Below, piece after piece: positions 1-9,056 of a DNA stretch of 64,000 bases. Under the pieces are notes generated by a model. That model was not told where the DNA came from. It saw nothing but the letters and a program-made list of their open reading frames with translations, and ran no database searches. Position numbers and translations under genes: made by a program. Where the stretch lies: assembly GCF_003721515.1 (NCBI RefSeq), contig NZ_RJJD01000021.1, positions 310,001 to 374,000 on the forward strand. Reading direction: 5' to 3'. How positions within the stretch are numbered: the stretch's first letter is position 1; every line of letters starts with the position of its first letter. The DNA is from Rufibacter latericius. GTDB lineage: Bacteria; Bacteroidota; Bacteroidia; Cytophagales; Hymenobacteraceae.

Positions 1-97
1 ACTAGTTCAGCATTCGTTATCCATGACATAGCCCCTTGAATGATTGGGTACTCAATTCCTAGGATTTCCGTTATGCGGTTCTTTTTATTCATTTATT

Positions 98-1423
98 TTA
101 GTTTTTATCATTGCGAGGATCAATGCCATACTGATCGGGTACCCCCAAATTCTCCCGCAAAGTCTTTCCTTCGTAATCTTGATGGAACAAACCGCGCTCC
201 TGTAGAATCGGGACTACTTCATCCACAAAGGCGTCAATCCCATCAGCGTAGACATCGGTTGAAATCCAGAACCCGTCGGCGGCCCCTGCCTCAAACCAAG
301 CCTGCATGTGGTCGGCTGCCTCCGCACCCGGACCAACAATGACCGGATGGTAATCAATAACACCGTGCGCCAGGATGTCCCGCAGACTCCAGCCTTCCTT
401 TGCAATTTTCAGCGCATTGGCCGACCGGGGATCGTAAGGGGATGGGCGGGCAGCACTAAGCTGTTCTTTGGTGAGCGGTTTGTCTAGTTGATTGACGTTT
501 AGTCGTATACCCAGCATGCTTTGCAGGTACGCAACCCTTTGCGGAAACTCTCTCTCCGTCAACTGGATTCTACGGTCCAGGGCGGTACGTCTGTCTTTGG
601 CAATCGTGGTCATTACACCCGCAAAAAATTTGATCTCGTCGGGGTCACGGCCGTAACGTTTGGCGGCTTCTCTGAATGCATTGCGCTGTGCGCGGGCATC
701 CTCGATGGTAAATGTTGATCCAATGACTACACTGGCAAAACGACCTGCCAATTCGTGGGCATTGGGGCTTCCCCCGGCGTGAACGATAATCGGCTGGCCC
801 TGCTCCGATGGCGGGGTGTACAGCGGTCCGCGGGCGCCGACATACTTGCCTTGCAGGTTAATGGGGAGAATCTGGCCCTTTTTCGTGAACTCACCGCTTT
901 CTTGGTTGTGCACCCAGGCATCCCTTCCCCAGCTGCCCCAAAGCGCCTGAACCAACTGTACAGCCTCGTGGGCACGGCCATAGCGTACCTCGCTTGAAGG
1001 GATTGTCACTCCATAATTTGCGGCTGCATCATTAGTGCTTGATGTAATGGCGTTCCAACCCGCCCTGCCGTGGCTCATCACATCCAGGGCTTTGAATTGC
1101 CTTGCCAAGTTGTAGGGCTCATTGAAAGTGGTGGAACCTGTGGCGAGTAGCCCAATATGTTTAGTCTCCCGTGCGATGGCCCCCAGCGTAAGCATCACGT
1201 CAAGGGTCATTATAGGTGGTGCGTTTTCGATGTCTTCTAATTTACCGAATCCATCAGGCAAAAACAGAAAGTGCAATTTACCGCGTTCGGCTGCCTGCGC
1301 ATGCTTTACCACTATGTCAAAATCCGCATAACTTTTAGGGTCTACTCCCGGCATACGCCAGGCTCCCGGCAATGACCCGTAGCCACCTCCATAAGAAAGA
1401 CCGATAAGCATATTTTTATCCAT
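98..1423 (-). CDS. LLM-class flavin-dependent monooxygenase (NtaA/SnaA/DszA type)
   Basis: A 441-residue protein of the bacterial luciferase-like superfamily, NtaA/SnaA/DszA branch. These enzymes use FMNH2 supplied by a separate reductase to oxidise small organic molecules such as aminopolycarboxylates or sulfur compounds in the cytoplasm. The N-terminus (about residues 8-60) shows the branch's typical strand and 'AWR', 'ERGK' and 'FLPDG' segments. Later come the 'ATGSTTFNEPYNLARQF' and 'RAGWNAITS' blocks and a 'PIIVHAGGSPNAHELAGRFA' block that usually contacts FMN. Length matches the family. The substrate cannot be told. The start is an ATG at 1423. A divergently oriented HxlR-type regulator remnant lies about 110 bp upstream, a pairing common for oxidoreductases. 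Confidence 0.9.
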   Translation of the reverse strand: MDKNMLIGLSYGGGYGSLPGAWRMPGVDPKSYADFDIVVKHAQAAERGKLHFLFLPDGFGKLEDIENAPPIMTLDVMLTLGAIARETKHIGLLATGSTTFNEPYNLARQFKALDVMSHGRAGWNAITSSTNDAAANYGVTIPSSEVRYGRAHEAVQLVQALWGSWGRDAWVHNQESGEFTKKGQILPINLQGKYVGARGPLYTPPSEQGQPIIVHAGGSPNAHELAGRFASVVIGSTFTIEDARAQRNAFREAAKRYGRDPDEIKFFAGVMTTIAKDRRTALDRRIQLTEREFPQRVAYLQSMLGIRLNVNQLDKPLTKEQLSAARPSPYDPRSANALKIAKEGWSLRDILAHGVIDYHPVIVGPGAEAADHMQAWFEAGAADGFWISTDVYADGIDAFVDEVVPILQERGLFHQDYEGKTLRENLGVPDQYGIDPRNDKN

Positions 1424-1530
1424 GTGTAAAATGATCTGTTTAATAGGATCTGTTGCAAAATTACTGTTATTTACTTTCCTTTTGATAGTGTTTTCCTAAA
1501 GGAAAGCGAAATAACTACCAGCACAGACTT

Positions 1531-1879
1531 ATGGCTAATAAAATGGGATACCTGTCCTGCCTTGACACGGTAAAGCCGGTGCGGGACGCAAAAGAGGTGA
1601 TAAACGGCAAATTGAAATTACCCATCATCGTATCCGTGATGACGGGTTACGAGCGGGTCACTTATATACAGGAGGGTATCCCCGGGATTACTACCAAGGT
1701 GCTGGCCAAGGAACTCAAAGACTTAGAGCAGCAAGCTGATCAAAAGGGTGGTGCTGGATGATTACCCGGTTAAGATCCTGTACAAACCGGAAACCTATGC
1801 CGATACTTTGACTCCCATCATCCAGGACTTGAAGCATTGGGGCCTGAATCACCGAGAGAGAATTTTCAGCGCAGGGTAA
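1531..1879 (+). pseudogene. HxlR-family transcriptional regulator, frameshifted
   Basis: HxlR regulators are small winged-helix repressors or activators of neighbouring oxidoreductase genes. The first frame encodes an N-terminal part with 'CLDTVKPVRDAKEVINGK' and 'GIPGITTKVLAKELKDLE', the family's recognition-helix region. The expected continuation is found one frame over from about 1736: 'LIKRVVLDDYPVKILYKPE', then 'TPIIQDLKHWGLNHRERIF', ending with a TAA at 1877-1879. Joined, the two frames give a normal-length HxlR protein, so a one-base indel near 1725-1736 has broken the gene (or is a sequencing error). It is divergent from the monooxygenase gene and was probably its regulator. Confidence 0.75.
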
Positions 1880-2430
1880 CTGGAAGGGAGCCGCCTCTTC
1901 AAAAAAAACATTTGGCCATGCCCTCCCCTTTGGGATATCCCGGAAAGTAAGCAAGCCTGTTACCTATGCCACAGGAACAAAGCTTCTATACCGGTTTAAG
2001 AATTTTTTTTAGAACGGAGGTCCTGTAAAACGAAGAACGAATTCATCAAACCTACAACTGCCTTTATGTAAAGCTGAGAAAAACCACTATCCCATCATGG
2101 AATTTTTGTTAACATACAAAGCCAAAGCAGAGATTCCTTTTATAAGTTATGGTATTCAGCAACTTGCCTGTGGGCCTGAAGATTGTTCGATAGTGGTTAG
2201 CAAATACTACCCTTTGACGGTTAAACTAGAAGGATAAGTAACGGCCCTCCGTATGCTTCTTCTGGAAGCCCTCCTGTAGCACCTCAGCACCCTTTTGGAA
2301 AAGAAGGAAGGAAAACATAATCAAGGAGAATGGAAGGGCATTAAAATAGCTTTGCTTACTGTAACGTCCCAACCTTCAGAGTCCTTAGATGAACTAAACA
2401 CAACAAATTGTGTGCAAACCGTTTGGAAAC
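1880..2430. other. Intergenic region with no convincing gene
   Basis: About 550 bp without a recognisable gene. A 46-codon open frame on the plus strand (2097-2237) reads like protein in part, but I cannot assign it. It may be a remnant of a decayed gene next to the integration site. Confidence 0.4.
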
Positions 2431-2468
2431 AAAAAAGCACTTACCCCGATTTATGGATGTAAGTGCTT
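2431..2468 (-). terminator. Original terminator of the tRNA(CAU) gene, left behind at the left end
   Basis: A 10-bp perfect stem (AAGCACTTAC at 2435-2444 with GTAAGTGCTT at 2459-2468) is followed on the minus strand by a U-run (A-run at 2431-2436). It lies directly 3' of the duplicated tRNA 3' segment. That is where the tRNA's own terminator would have been before the element inserted. Confidence 0.7.
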
Positions 2469-2515
2469 GATCTTCAATGTGGGCCCACTTGGAATCGAAC
2501 CAAGCACCTACTGAT
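2468..2515 (-). repeat. Left attachment site copy (48-bp tRNA 3'-end duplication)
   Basis: A perfect 48-bp direct repeat of 28605-28652. It contains the T-arm and 3' acceptor strand of tRNA(CAU) on the minus strand and stops inside the anticodon arm, so no functional tRNA is encoded here. It lies 113 bp from the integrase start, the usual place for the attachment site of a tRNA-targeting tyrosine integrase. Confidence 0.9.
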
Positions 2516-2627
2516 AAAATAAATGCAAAATGCCGGTTGGAAAGGCCCTTTTCAAACCTGTTGTTAGGCACTTACTGATTATGAATACTGATTAGAACGC
2601 ACGAAATATGCAACCTAATCAGTAACA

Positions 2628-4064
2628 ATGACAGTACAAGCATATCTACAAGCAAAGAACAAATCTGGTGTCTGCCCTATCAATGTAAGATACTTTCATA
2701 ACGGCGTCTTCTTCCCCGTTGGTGTCTCCCATTCCGTACAACCAGAGCAATTCGACAAGAAAAGGCAAGTGGTACTTCCTACTCATCCATTGTACCAGAC
2801 TATTAACTTCAAAATCACACTCATTAAAAACAGGGTTATAGAAGTAGCAAGAGAATTGGAGTTGAAGGGTGTTACCCCTGAAAGGGAAGTAGTAAAACAA
2901 GCATTCCTTCAAAGCCTAGTTGAAAAGCCTCTCCCTTGTCTTGTGAATGAAGTTGAAGCAAGCTCTCAAACATCCTACCCTACCCATTTTACACCTTTGA
3001 CTGTTAAAAGGAGCATGGCAAAGGCAGAAGCAAAAGTTTTTCCAGATGGGCTAATTGAAAACAGCCATATAAAGGAGCCACTCCTAAAAAATTTTAAATT
3101 TAAAAATCTGGTGGAGGAGTGGATTGAAACAAGCACCAACCTAACACAGAGAACTAAGACACAGAGAAAAAGTTGGCTCAAATTAATCTTGGAGTTCTCT
3201 GAAAAGACCGGCACCACATTATCATTTGACAATTTTGACCTAAAATTCTACGATAGGTATGCCAAGTGGCTGATGCATGAATCAGACCACAACTTATTCA
3301 ACAATAGTTTTGGCAACAATGTGAAGCGATTGAAAACCTTTTTAAACTGGTGTAGCCTTTACAAAGGAATAGAGGCAAACCGGCAATATAAGACGTTCAG
3401 GGTTTTGACAGAGGAAAAGCAAATAGAAGATGCTTACTTGACAAGAGCAGAACTAGAATTGCTTTGGGAGTACAAGACCTACCGAGAGTCTAGGGAAAAA
3501 GCTTTTGAAAGGGTGATTGACGTTTGCGTTTTCCAGAATCTCACAGGTCTACGCTTCTCAGATGTCATTTTTAAAGGAGGGCTTAAAGTCATTTCGGTGA
3601 ACGGGCAGAAAGTCCTTACCGGCAAGACAAAAAAATCAAGGTACAGGCAGACCTACCAAATACCATTAGCCCTTGACCCAAGAATTGAAGAACTTCTTAT
3701 CAAGTACAATTACACCTTCCACAACGTAATGAGTGACGTAGAATACAACAGGCGGATAAAGGAAGTTTTGCAAGAATTCTACAGGAAACATGGACTCCAC
3801 CAGAAAAAGTATACCATTTACCGTTACAAACTTGAGGAACAGTACATCTTTCATTTCCACAAACACGAAATGATAAGCTCCCATTCTAATAGACGTGGAT
3901 GGGTAAGTTGGGTATACAAGGAGTTGAGGTTACCGGAAGTGATGATATTGAAAATGATGGGTTCAAAAAGTAATGCAGAGCTGAAAAAGTACATAGCCCT
4001 TGATACAGAAGACATTCTTCTAGCAGTGAACAACCTTAATATAAAAACCTTTCAAAAGGTGTAA
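2628..4064 (+). CDS. int: Tyrosine-type site-specific integrase
   Basis: A 478-residue tyrosine recombinase that would catalyse integration and excision at the tRNA(CAU) attachment site. It has an N-terminal arm-type DNA-binding domain (about residues 1-100), a SAM-like core-binding domain (about 155-250) and a catalytic domain (about 270-475). Visible active-site elements are the first arginine in 'LTGLRFSDV' (about residue 308), H-x-x-R in 'HSNRR' (about 419-422) and the tyrosine in 'LKKYIALD' (about 455). The usual second His/Trp position reads 'MMGSKSNAEL', a variation seen in Bacteroidota integrases. The ATG at 2628 follows the left attachment site closely. The stop codon lies inside an arm of the recurring inverted repeat at 4059-4111. 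Confidence 0.93.
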   Translation: MTVQAYLQAKNKSGVCPINVRYFHNGVFFPVGVSHSVQPEQFDKKRQVVLPTHPLYQTINFKITLIKNRVIEVARELELKGVTPEREVVKQAFLQSLVEKPLPCLVNEVEASSQTSYPTHFTPLTVKRSMAKAEAKVFPDGLIENSHIKEPLLKNFKFKNLVEEWIETSTNLTQRTKTQRKSWLKLILEFSEKTGTTLSFDNFDLKFYDRYAKWLMHESDHNLFNNSFGNNVKRLKTFLNWCSLYKGIEANRQYKTFRVLTEEKQIEDAYLTRAELELLWEYKTYRESREKAFERVIDVCVFQNLTGLRFSDVIFKGGLKVISVNGQKVLTGKTKKSRYRQTYQIPLALDPRIEELLIKYNYTFHNVMSDVEYNRRIKEVLQEFYRKHGLHQKKYTIYRYKLEEQYIFHFHKHEMISSHSNRRGWVSWVYKELRLPEVMILKMMGSKSNAELKKYIALDTEDILLAVNNLNIKTFQKV

Positions 4065-4111
4065 CCACATAATAAATGACAATCCCCTCCTCCCCCTTTA
4101 TGTAGTTACAC
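4059..4111. repeat. Recurring GTGTAAC inverted repeat, copy 1
   Basis: Arms GTGTAACCACATAA (4060-4073) and TTATGTAGTTACAC (4098-4111) are inverted with one mismatch. They flank a 24-nt loop rich in C and T on the plus strand. The left arm overlaps the integrase stop codon. The same structure occurs at 12713-12763, 26401-26451 and 27597-27651. Confidence 0.75.
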
Positions 4112-4180
4112 TATTATCACATTTTATCAGCATTAGGTAGCCTTTAATAAATTCAACTAAGAAAGATAGACCACCACTAA

Positions 4181-4648
4181 ATGAGAAAGCCCTATAACAA
4201 TCCACTTCGGATAAAAGCCTATAACAGGCAGTTTAAGAACAGTGAGGCTGAAATCTTCCTTATAGAGCATGCAACAGACCCTGGCGAGGGCACCAATTAC
4301 ACCAGTTTACTGTATGAAAGATACCTAAGGGAAGGGGCGATACTGGAAGTAAAGGGCGGAATGTACTTTTTCTACAGGAAGTTAATCCATCCGGGGGGTA
4401 TGTACTTCAGAGCCCTGAATTTCCTACAGGTGTTGGCCTATCTGGAGTACTACGACACCCTAAGGCAGAACAAGATTAATGGGGCAAAGGCCATCATCAT
4501 GAAGATGAATGAAGAGGCCAAAGCCAAACAGATTGAGAAAGAACAAGAGAAAGCCACAAAAGAGGAAAGCAAAGGTTTTTCACTTGAAGAGCGCGAAGGT
4601 GTGACATTCATTAAAGGCACAAACTTCGTCCTGAGTAAAATTATGTAG
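4181..4648 (+). CDS. Conserved hypothetical protein, paralogue of 12833-13294
   Basis: A 155-residue protein of unknown function that begins 'MRKPYNNPLRIKAYNRQFK'. The centre has an aromatic-rich stretch ('YTSLLYERYLREGA', 'GGMYFFYRKLIHPGGMYF') and a helix 'ALNFLQVLAYLEYYDTLRQNK'. A charged, lysine/glutamate-rich coiled-coil-like segment (about residues 105-130) follows, then a conserved end 'GVTFIKGTNFVLSKIM'. The second copy is about 70% alike by eye, and the upstream 100 bp including the inverted repeat are also conserved. No signal peptide or membrane segment is seen. In both copies the gene converges on a polymerase-like gene on the opposite strand, so an accessory role in element replication is possible but unproven. 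Confidence 0.75.
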   Translation: MRKPYNNPLRIKAYNRQFKNSEAEIFLIEHATDPGEGTNYTSLLYERYLREGAILEVKGGMYFFYRKLIHPGGMYFRALNFLQVLAYLEYYDTLRQNKINGAKAIIMKMNEEAKAKQIEKEQEKATKEESKGFSLEEREGVTFIKGTNFVLSKIM

Positions 4649-5058
4649 CCGTTAAACTATTTAACGGATATCAATGAACCTAAAGATCTAGCCATTTTAT
4701 ATCTTTTTCAAGTCGTTCAAGCCAATTACTTGATAAAGAGCTGTCAAGCATGGCCAAAAAGACATAGTCGCTTTAAACGTCTAAAACAGGTATTTTTAAT
4801 TTAAATATTTCCTTCCCTCTGCCTTGTTAAAATGGGGTGAAATACTATTCAAATAAAGGCTTTCCATACGCAGTTGAGTTGGAACGCCCTTTGCATACCA
4901 GTTTATCCAAACCTTCTTACTTGTGCTTCCCAGAATAGCTATTTTGCCCCTGTATTGGGCGGTAATGGCGCACTTCGTCCTTTTGCCCTATCACGGGAAG
5001 GAAAGGAGAAATGAAGGGCTAAAACAGCTTGATCTCACTTGCTTTTACAACAGAGATT
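4649..5058. other. Non-coding stretch with an immediate 3' palindrome
   Basis: About 410 bp between convergent genes. An 8-bp perfect inverted repeat, CCGTTAAA with TTTAACGG (4649-4667), lies right after the preceding stop codon. It lacks a T-run, so it may be a weak terminator or a binding site. Nothing else is recognised. Confidence 0.4.
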
Positions 5059-6077
5059 TTAGGCCGCTTTGCTTGTCCAAGGCTCCACCGCCACCACAGG
5101 TGCAATGCCAATGCACTTTTTCATCTCCTCTTTGATTATGGTTTCCGCAAAGGCCTCATACCCTTCCAGAACCACCAAATTGTCATGTATGAAGAACATG
5201 GGGCAGTTAGGGTTCCATGCGGCAATGCGCTTGCCTATCCTGTCCAGCATCAGATGCGATTCCAGACGCTGTAGCAGGACCACCGGCAAGGTGTGGCTGT
5301 CTTCCCCGAGGAAGTTCTTCCCTTTCAGCAAATCAAGGAAAGCGGCCACGGTTGGGAAATGCCTGGCGAAAATTTTCTTCCTTTCCTTTATGTAGGGACC
5401 GCCGTTCACCTTTGAGTAGAACACCGCCATAAGGTCTTACTTAAAGGTTTTCATGTCAAAGTACCTTATGCCAAGTTCCTCTTCAAACCTCTCCTTGAGG
5501 AAGGGGTAAAAGGTACCTTCCGTTACCCCCTGCCGATACCTAGAAATCTCCTCTGAAACGCTGGAATCAATGTTTTCTAAGCAATAACTGAACATTTCTA
5601 CTACATTATGGAAGAAGATATGTCGTAGGACCTAGATGTAGAACTTCTAAGGAAGATATGTTCTATGACCTTCAAGTAGTCATTGTGTAGGCATTTGAGG
5701 GAGAAAGGGGCGTTGAAAGACATAGATACAGCCTTAGAGGAAGACTTCTTAGTAGAGGTAATGTCGTTTATCATAGTTAACCTACCCAAAAAGCTGTTCA
5801 CTGAACCGTTAAATAATTTTAAATCTGATTTTAGGTCGGCAAGCGAGGGCATTTCCTTCCCGCTTTTCCTTAAATCATTTAACGCCTCCACAAATCCGCT
5901 GTCCAGACCGTACAATTTGCCATGCAAAAGCCCGAGAAGAAGGTAGGGCTGCGAGTTTTTGATATCTAGGCTCACCAGTTTCCTTCTTTCCTTCCCCCAC
6001 GTGATGAACTGCTTGGCCTCGCGCTTCATGTAGGTGAAGGGGGTATGAAGCCTCCTGCCGGTCTCTTTGAATATAAA
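5059..6077 (-). pseudogene. Decayed A-family polymerase-like gene
   Basis: Fragments in two frames of the minus strand match the polymerase-like family of this element. The first part (6077 down to about 5640) has the 'GRRLHTPFTYMKREAKQFI' region and the motif A-like 'LVSLDIKNSQPYLLLGLL'. A short partial repeat near 5600-5655, with similar ACATATCTTC blocks, shifts the frame. The next part ends at an in-frame TAA (5437-5439) within motif B, after 'DMKTFK'. The final part (5059-5430) reads 'MAVFYSKVNG' and carries 'LLQRLESHLMLDRI' and the motif C-like 'FFIHDNLVVLEG'. The N-terminal domain is absent, because a TGA at 6078-6080 closes the frame. At least three lesions make this a clear pseudogene. 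Confidence 0.82.
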
Positions 6078-6454
6078 TCATTTAAATGATCTGAATTGTC
6101 AATTTTACCACTACATGAATGATTATAACCAGTTATATCACTTATAAGAAGGAGAAGTATTATTCTTGATTTTATGTTGTGACCTTAGTTGAGAGTGGAC
6201 TTGAAAAATGGAACCTCAACCCTATTTTAGGCACTTGTTGTAATTTTTTTAAGTTTTATTTGACATATAAAAGTAAAATAGTACCTTAAGGTAACCTAAC
6301 CTAAGGTAAAAGCAGAAACTTTATATAAGAATTTTAGGACTATTTATAGGAAATTTAACTAGATTATTATATTCAATTCCCTTTTGGTTACAGAATATTC
6401 TGTAGAATTACTGTAGGTATAATGCTAATTTCATGAATTTTAAACTTAATTTTT
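6078..6454. promoter_or_regulatory. AT-rich upstream region with palindromes
   Basis: This leader precedes the secreted-protein genes. It contains the 12-bp palindrome TACCTTAAGGTA (6282-6293) and the 14-bp perfect palindrome ACAGAATATTCTGT (6390-6403). The second is placed 50-65 bp before the first gene's ATG, where an operator could sit. No regulator can be assigned. Confidence 0.4.
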
Positions 6455-7804
6455 ATGAAAAAATTCTTATTTTCAATAGCCATTTTAATTATTTTCTTAA
6501 ATGCTAAGGCACAGGAATGCAACTGTGATATTGCACTTAATAAGGATAGAATACAAATAACTCAAACGGAAAACCAAATCAAAACATTTCTTAGTATTCT
6601 TAGCAAGGAAAACTATGAGCAATATAAAAGCTCTGGAGGGTTTAAATTGGGCATCCCTATAGTGGATGATATGATAAGCCTCTCCGCAGATTGGTCAGAT
6701 TTCCAACTTAAGCGTCAGGCTTATTTTAGTCAAGTGGATGAGAAATGGAGTATGAATAAGTCCCATGAGGAGCTTAGAATAATTACATCTCCCATTTCAT
6801 ATGATGCGTGGATAAACTGCATTAAAACATGCAATTCAGATAAAATTGGAATTTATGGGTGGGTAGAAGATGAAGCTAAAAACGACTTAAGGATTTACTT
6901 AAAATACAACCCCCCCCCAGGCGCAACTAAGTCCCTTCAATTAGTTGGGGAACTTCATAACGGAACAACAATTCTGTCAAACGGAAAAAAAACAGCGAAG
7001 ATTGTGGGTGTAATAGCTCCTAATGGAACAAAAACTTTTACAATTATAAGAAACCCAAAAACTGGTTTAGCTAATTTTCATATTACCGCTGGCGGATATA
7101 AAGGTTTTAGCTATAATTCAACTTTTATAAACCTCCCACCAAGTCGTAATGCAAAGGCAACATTAGTCTTGGATAAGCCTGAAATTAAACTGATTGAGGT
7201 AGGGCCTAAATGCGTCTATTTATCTACTCCCGAACTACATGAAAAAGGATGTAATGGTTGTGCTGTGCCCTTTGGAGATGGACAGAATGAAGGAGCTAAT
7301 AACACAATGTACTTAAAAGTTGATGGCGATGATAGGATACTAAAAAATGTAGTTGCTCCCGTTTGTGAAGGAGCAGCTCCACAAGTGAGGGGGATGGTAG
7401 AAAAAAGTAGAGGGAGAATAAAAAACCTTATTCAAGACCTAATTAAAGAATTAGACAAGTCATGTGCATTTGTTGAAAACATGAATTACGTGGTGGGTCA
7501 AGATGGCAAAACAGCAGTAGCAACATTTAAATCTTCAAGTCGCTCTACTTATTGGCGGTTTTGTGGAACTGAATACATTGTACAAAAATTACCAAAACCA
7601 GAAGAGATAAATTTAGGTGAAATCAAAGCGCAAAGCTTTACTTTCAAAGTACCTAGTGACTGTACTGGTGCAATTCTAAATTTAAAAATTGGAAATAATG
7701 ATTATGCAATAAATGTAGGAGAATCAAGGCCTGATGTGAATATTAATTTAAAAGCTAAAATTCCATCTCAAAATAGCACAACTTACGAATATAGGCTTGA
7801 CTAA
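6455..7804 (+). CDS. Secreted protein of unknown function
   Basis: A 449-residue protein with a clear signal peptide (residues 1-19, 'MKKFLFSIAILIIFLNAKA' followed by Q), so it is exported to the periplasm or beyond. The mature part begins with a cysteine pair ('ECNCD') and has scattered cysteines, including 'CIKTC' and 'KGCNGC'. A beta-rich middle (about residues 140-240) has lipid/metabolite-binding-like 'GELHNGTTILSNGKKTAKI' text. The region around 210-230 ('GYKGFSYNSTF') faintly recalls actinoporin/aegerolysin-like beta sandwiches, but I cannot support an assignment. It is the first of three consecutive genes for exported proteins, all unusually AT-rich. Confidence 0.75.
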   Translation: MKKFLFSIAILIIFLNAKAQECNCDIALNKDRIQITQTENQIKTFLSILSKENYEQYKSSGGFKLGIPIVDDMISLSADWSDFQLKRQAYFSQVDEKWSMNKSHEELRIITSPISYDAWINCIKTCNSDKIGIYGWVEDEAKNDLRIYLKYNPPPGATKSLQLVGELHNGTTILSNGKKTAKIVGVIAPNGTKTFTIIRNPKTGLANFHITAGGYKGFSYNSTFINLPPSRNAKATLVLDKPEIKLIEVGPKCVYLSTPELHEKGCNGCAVPFGDGQNEGANNTMYLKVDGDDRILKNVVAPVCEGAAPQVRGMVEKSRGRIKNLIQDLIKELDKSCAFVENMNYVVGQDGKTAVATFKSSSRSTYWRFCGTEYIVQKLPKPEEINLGEIKAQSFTFKVPSDCTGAILNLKIGNNDYAINVGESRPDVNINLKAKIPSQNSTTYEYRLD

Positions 7805-7953
7805 AGATTTTACCTCCCCAGAGATATAAAAGTGAGGGTGTAAAATAAAATTAGTCTAGCCTGTAATTAATAACATTAAGTTAGAATGTGAAAGTCAAGC
7901 TAAATATGTAAAAAAATGCATCTTAGATGGTATTCTCAAAAAAAGAAAGCACA

Positions 7954-9048
7954 ATGTACTTGAGACCTCTTCTTTTATTATTATTTATTTTATTTTTTAG
8001 AAATGCTGCTAATGCTCAGTATTGGAAATTAGCAGAGGAGGCCCTTGATGCTATTGAACAAGCACAAGAATCTAATGATGATTTGCAAAAGCTTATCGGT
8101 GCAGCAAAAGATATTGAAGAAGGCAGGACTCCAAATAATTTTTCAGAAGATTGGCTAAAAGTAACTCAAAATTTTGATAAAGCAGCTAAACTGATTAAGT
8201 CCGCTCCATTACCTACGGACTTTGATAAATCCAAATACTTTATAAATATAACAGGTGTTAATTGTAATACACAGAATCAGCTTCTTGTCCAAGGGAATAA
8301 ATATTTGGCTGATTTGAAGGAGGCGCGAAAATCTTCGATTTTTCTGCAAAAAAAATTAGATAAGACCCTTAAATTATTGGATGCATCTTCAAAGGCAATA
8401 AAGGTTTTACAAGACTTTAATTCAAGACTTTTTGGCCTGCCTGAATTTGGCAGGTATTTTCAATGGAATTGGTTAGAGCTTGAAACTACTGTTATACCTG
8501 CTCTTTCAAATCTTAAAATTGAAACTAATCGGCATAAAAATAAATTAAAAGCTGAATACGAAAAAGTAACTATTCAGGCTGAAAATTTAGAATCTAACTT
8601 ATTGCAAATTAGAAATTTGAATTGCACTGTAAAGTTGTCTTCTCAAGCAGCAAATAGTAGTGAGGTGCAATACGGACATGCTTCAATTTGTCGATACAAA
8701 GCACAATTTTCTAATATTATACTTACTGTTGATTACAATAAAGGAATTAGGCAGATAGTAAATGCTGTTCTAATTGCGGACTTTAAAGAATCGCTTTTAA
8801 CTTCTTGTTCAACTCCTTCAATCCCTATAAACCGCCACTCATATCGTGGCGAAACAGCTTCTGGTGAAGGTGGCAGAATAAATATCGTATTTCGTTCAAG
8901 TGCTAATAACCAGCCAAAATGTCGTGTAAGTTTTTCTGGAACCTTTCAAGGCAATGTTATTAATGGAAATTTGACCTTTGTGAGAAATGATGCCGGTGAT
9001 ATATATGCTTTTACAATTATTCAACCAATTTCAATCAATATTAATTAG
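7954..9048 (+). CDS. Secreted coiled-coil-containing protein of unknown function
   Basis: A 364-residue protein. The ATG at 7954 is preferred over an upstream one at 7927 because it gives a normal signal peptide ('MYLRPLLLLLFILFFRNAANA' before Q). The mature N-terminal half is helical and charged ('EEALDAIEQAQESNDDLQKL', 'ARKSSIFLQKKLDKTLKLLD'), consistent with coiled coils. The C-terminal part (about residues 230-364) is beta-rich with a few cysteines. It is preceded by another exported-protein gene and ends 8 bp before the third, so the two downstream genes are probably one transcription unit. Function unknown. Confidence 0.75.
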   Translation: MYLRPLLLLLFILFFRNAANAQYWKLAEEALDAIEQAQESNDDLQKLIGAAKDIEEGRTPNNFSEDWLKVTQNFDKAAKLIKSAPLPTDFDKSKYFINITGVNCNTQNQLLVQGNKYLADLKEARKSSIFLQKKLDKTLKLLDASSKAIKVLQDFNSRLFGLPEFGRYFQWNWLELETTVIPALSNLKIETNRHKNKLKAEYEKVTIQAENLESNLLQIRNLNCTVKLSSQAANSSEVQYGHASICRYKAQFSNIILTVDYNKGIRQIVNAVLIADFKESLLTSCSTPSIPINRHSYRGETASGEGGRINIVFRSSANNQPKCRVSFSGTFQGNVINGNLTFVRNDAGDIYAFTIIQPISININ

Positions 9049-9056
9049 TTATTATT

